NCBI GenBank assembly: GCA_902805475.1
Contig: CADCSX010000001.1
Coordinates: forward strand, 434,001-498,000
Source of the DNA: Entonaema liquescens
Taxonomy: Eukaryota > Ascomycota > Sordariomycetes > Xylariales > Xylariaceae
Length of the DNA: 64,000 bases
Direction of reading: 5' to 3'
Shown: in pieces, positions 62,474-64,000 of the stretch
Layout: the number at the start of each line of letters is the position of its first letter
How positions within the stretch are numbered: the first letter of the stretch is position 1
Made by a program: the position numbers and the translations under genes
Notes under the pieces: generated by a model
Database searches by the model: none
What the model was told of the DNA's origin: nothing
Seen by the model: the letters and a program-made list of their open reading frames with translations, nothing else

Positions 62474-64000
62474 GTAAGTGCCGCCAGGGTCCAAGGGTAG
62501 GAAGAGGGCAGATCTTCATCTCCCGCTCAACTGCCTGCGGCGAGGGCAAGACAGGGCAAGTAACAAGCTTCTGACATCTTCGTGGGGCCGTGAGCCCGCG
62601 ACAGATGACGGGCGAACGGCTGGCCGGGAGATCTAATCTCGTGGGGTTTATCGTGAAGAGACCCTCTAAAATTTTCAGATAACTAGCAAGGGCTGGCAAG
62701 CTGGCCGACCTTCTTAACTGGCCGACCTTCTTAACGGGCAAGCCGAGTAACAAGACAAGGCGAACAGAGCCTCGCATGCTGGCCCGACCGCCTAGAAACA
62801 ATGCGAGTTACACATGTAACAGCATGGATAACTACACCGCCTGAACAGGTACGAAATCAAATGGTCTGTTGATTCCCTTTTAGATTAGCGGCCACCATTC
62901 TTTTTGTCAAACTTTCGGTCTCGTCGTCACCCCTACATACATACTATTCTCTTCATCAACTAGTGCCATTGTGCTCTAATTCTACTATAGTAGTCATGAG
63001 GCGAGTACCACACCACAGTATGAGTGAGCCATCCGAACGAATGGTGTTGGCAGACAAATCAGCCAGAAGTTTGGTTCGAAGGAAGAATCAACTAAATTTC
63101 TCTATGCCACCTTCGGCTGTAGGCAATTATCACCGAATTTACCTCTTTATCCCACGCGTCCTTCTAAGCTCGCTGTTAATGCTTGTCATATTGCCCTCGA
63201 CTAAGAGGCGATGGAGCTCAGTTCTTCCAACGTGATGACAGCTAGACGACCTTCCTAATATAACATTATGCCAAGCGTTATCGATCACAGGAACGACAGC
63301 ACTTAACCTGAAGTCAAGCATTGATGATAAGCTACTATCGCTACGGTGCCTTCCTAATGCGTTACTTACTCAAGTTGGTATGACTTACATACCACTGCCG
63401 CATTACTGCAGTAATGTAGGTACACGGGACTCGACGCTACATGATGGAAACTGCGAATTTTCCAATTCGAGGTTAAACGTTTAACCGCAGGATTTGCGGC
63501 AGAAGCAAAACTGCCTTTTTCTAGCACATCAAACGACAAAGATTAGGGCTAAAGGTTTGCGGCGTTCACTCCTCGACTAATAGTCAACGTGTCTCAGAAG
63601 TCAGACATTTACACGCGTACACCTGCTTTTAACTAACAGTATGGCCTATCGCCAATAGCATATTCTTTTCTGCCACTGCCCGCCACAAACATGTGGTTCG
63701 AGGCAGCTTCGCAGGTTGTAGATAACGGATCATTCCAGCCGATATTCCTATGGGCGACTTAGCTGTGCCGCTTCCCCCACGCGATACAGCTGAGGCGGGC
63801 TCTCCAAGAATGTACACGCCGATGAGACGTTTCGAATTCATAGACCTGATGAGCATATATTGTCTCGTCAACGCTTGACAAATCTCGAAAGGATCATGAA
63901 GCTAACCAAGTCGATATCATCAGAGAGCGGGGCCCTACAAAGCTCGGAGAATTGAGGTCGCCATCTATTGTCAAGATAGGATTGCATGAATGCAGAGGCG
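62474..64000. other. Right end of window, no complete gene
   Basis: Around 62,697-62,738 a short sequence (CTGGCCGACCTTCTTAA) occurs twice in direct tandem. On the minus strand at about 63,640-63,890 an open frame (includes QALTRQYMLIRSMNSKRLIG) looks weakly coding and may be part of something reaching beyond or close to the window edge. Nothing was identified. Confidence 0.35.

Noticed and set aside
1..64000. CRISPR array, prophage, plasmid features, biosynthetic cluster
   Set aside because: The window is eukaryotic fungal DNA; no such arrays or core biosynthetic enzymes were seen.

Overview
The window is nuclear DNA of a filamentous ascomycete, most likely a Sordariomycete. The evidence is short GT-AG introns (about 50-150 bp), intron-poor genes spaced by 0.3-4 kb, and best-remembered protein matches to Neurospora-type families: a HAMP-repeat group III histidine kinase, a HET-domain protein, a Seb1/Msn2-type zinc-finger factor, and a diphthamide synthetase fused to RidA domains. 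No plasmid, viral, CRISPR or intact transposon signal was seen.

Layout. 1-3.6 kb: no gene, leader DNA of the first gene. 3.67-7.81 kb (+): nik-1/os-1 hybrid histidine kinase. 11.23-12.45 kb (-): a small coiled-coil protein rebuilt from three exons, one of them 20 nt, with an 850-bp intron. 16.19-18.21 kb (+): a SAM plus HMG-box protein with seven exons. 19.65-22.35 kb (-): condensin kleisin Brn1/CAP-H. 23.59-26.55 kb (+): a Na/Ca-exchanger-family membrane protein. 27.61-29.87 kb (+): a HET-domain protein with an odd intron donor. 30.41-31.32 kb (+): phosphomannomutase. 31.94-35.87 kb (-): a WW plus PhoD-like phosphatase. 38.21-39.25 kb (+): a small heat-shock protein with a step-type heat-shock element and TATA box. 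39.60-39.93 kb (-): KEOPS subunit Pcc1. 41.00-43.26 kb (+): Cdc14 phosphatase. 44.70-47.00 kb (+): a membrane-anchored carboxylesterase. 47.27-49.92 kb (-): Dph6-like diphthine-ammonia ligase. 51.70-53.70 kb (-): a Msn2/Seb1-like stress transcription factor. 53.7-64 kb: a gene-poor tract with simple repeats and several unidentified coding-like fragments.

The genes are a mixed housekeeping set rather than one pathway: osmotic and stress signalling (nik-1, the Msn2-like factor, the Hsp20), cell division (brn1, cdc14), glycosylation precursor supply (phosphomannomutase), and translation or tRNA modification (dph6, pcc1). I do not see a biosynthetic cluster or a clear new system.

The most striking pattern is that four conserved genes (nik-1, phosphomannomutase, hsp20, cdc14) need one-base corrections, six in all, mostly at short repeats of a base, to read through. 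Correcting them gives totals that are exact multiples of three and normal family lengths. This looks more like uncorrected long-read errors than pseudogenes, but only reads or cDNA can decide. The other notable items are the HET gene's ATAAGT donor, the micro-exon and 850-bp intron, and the decayed-looking right end.
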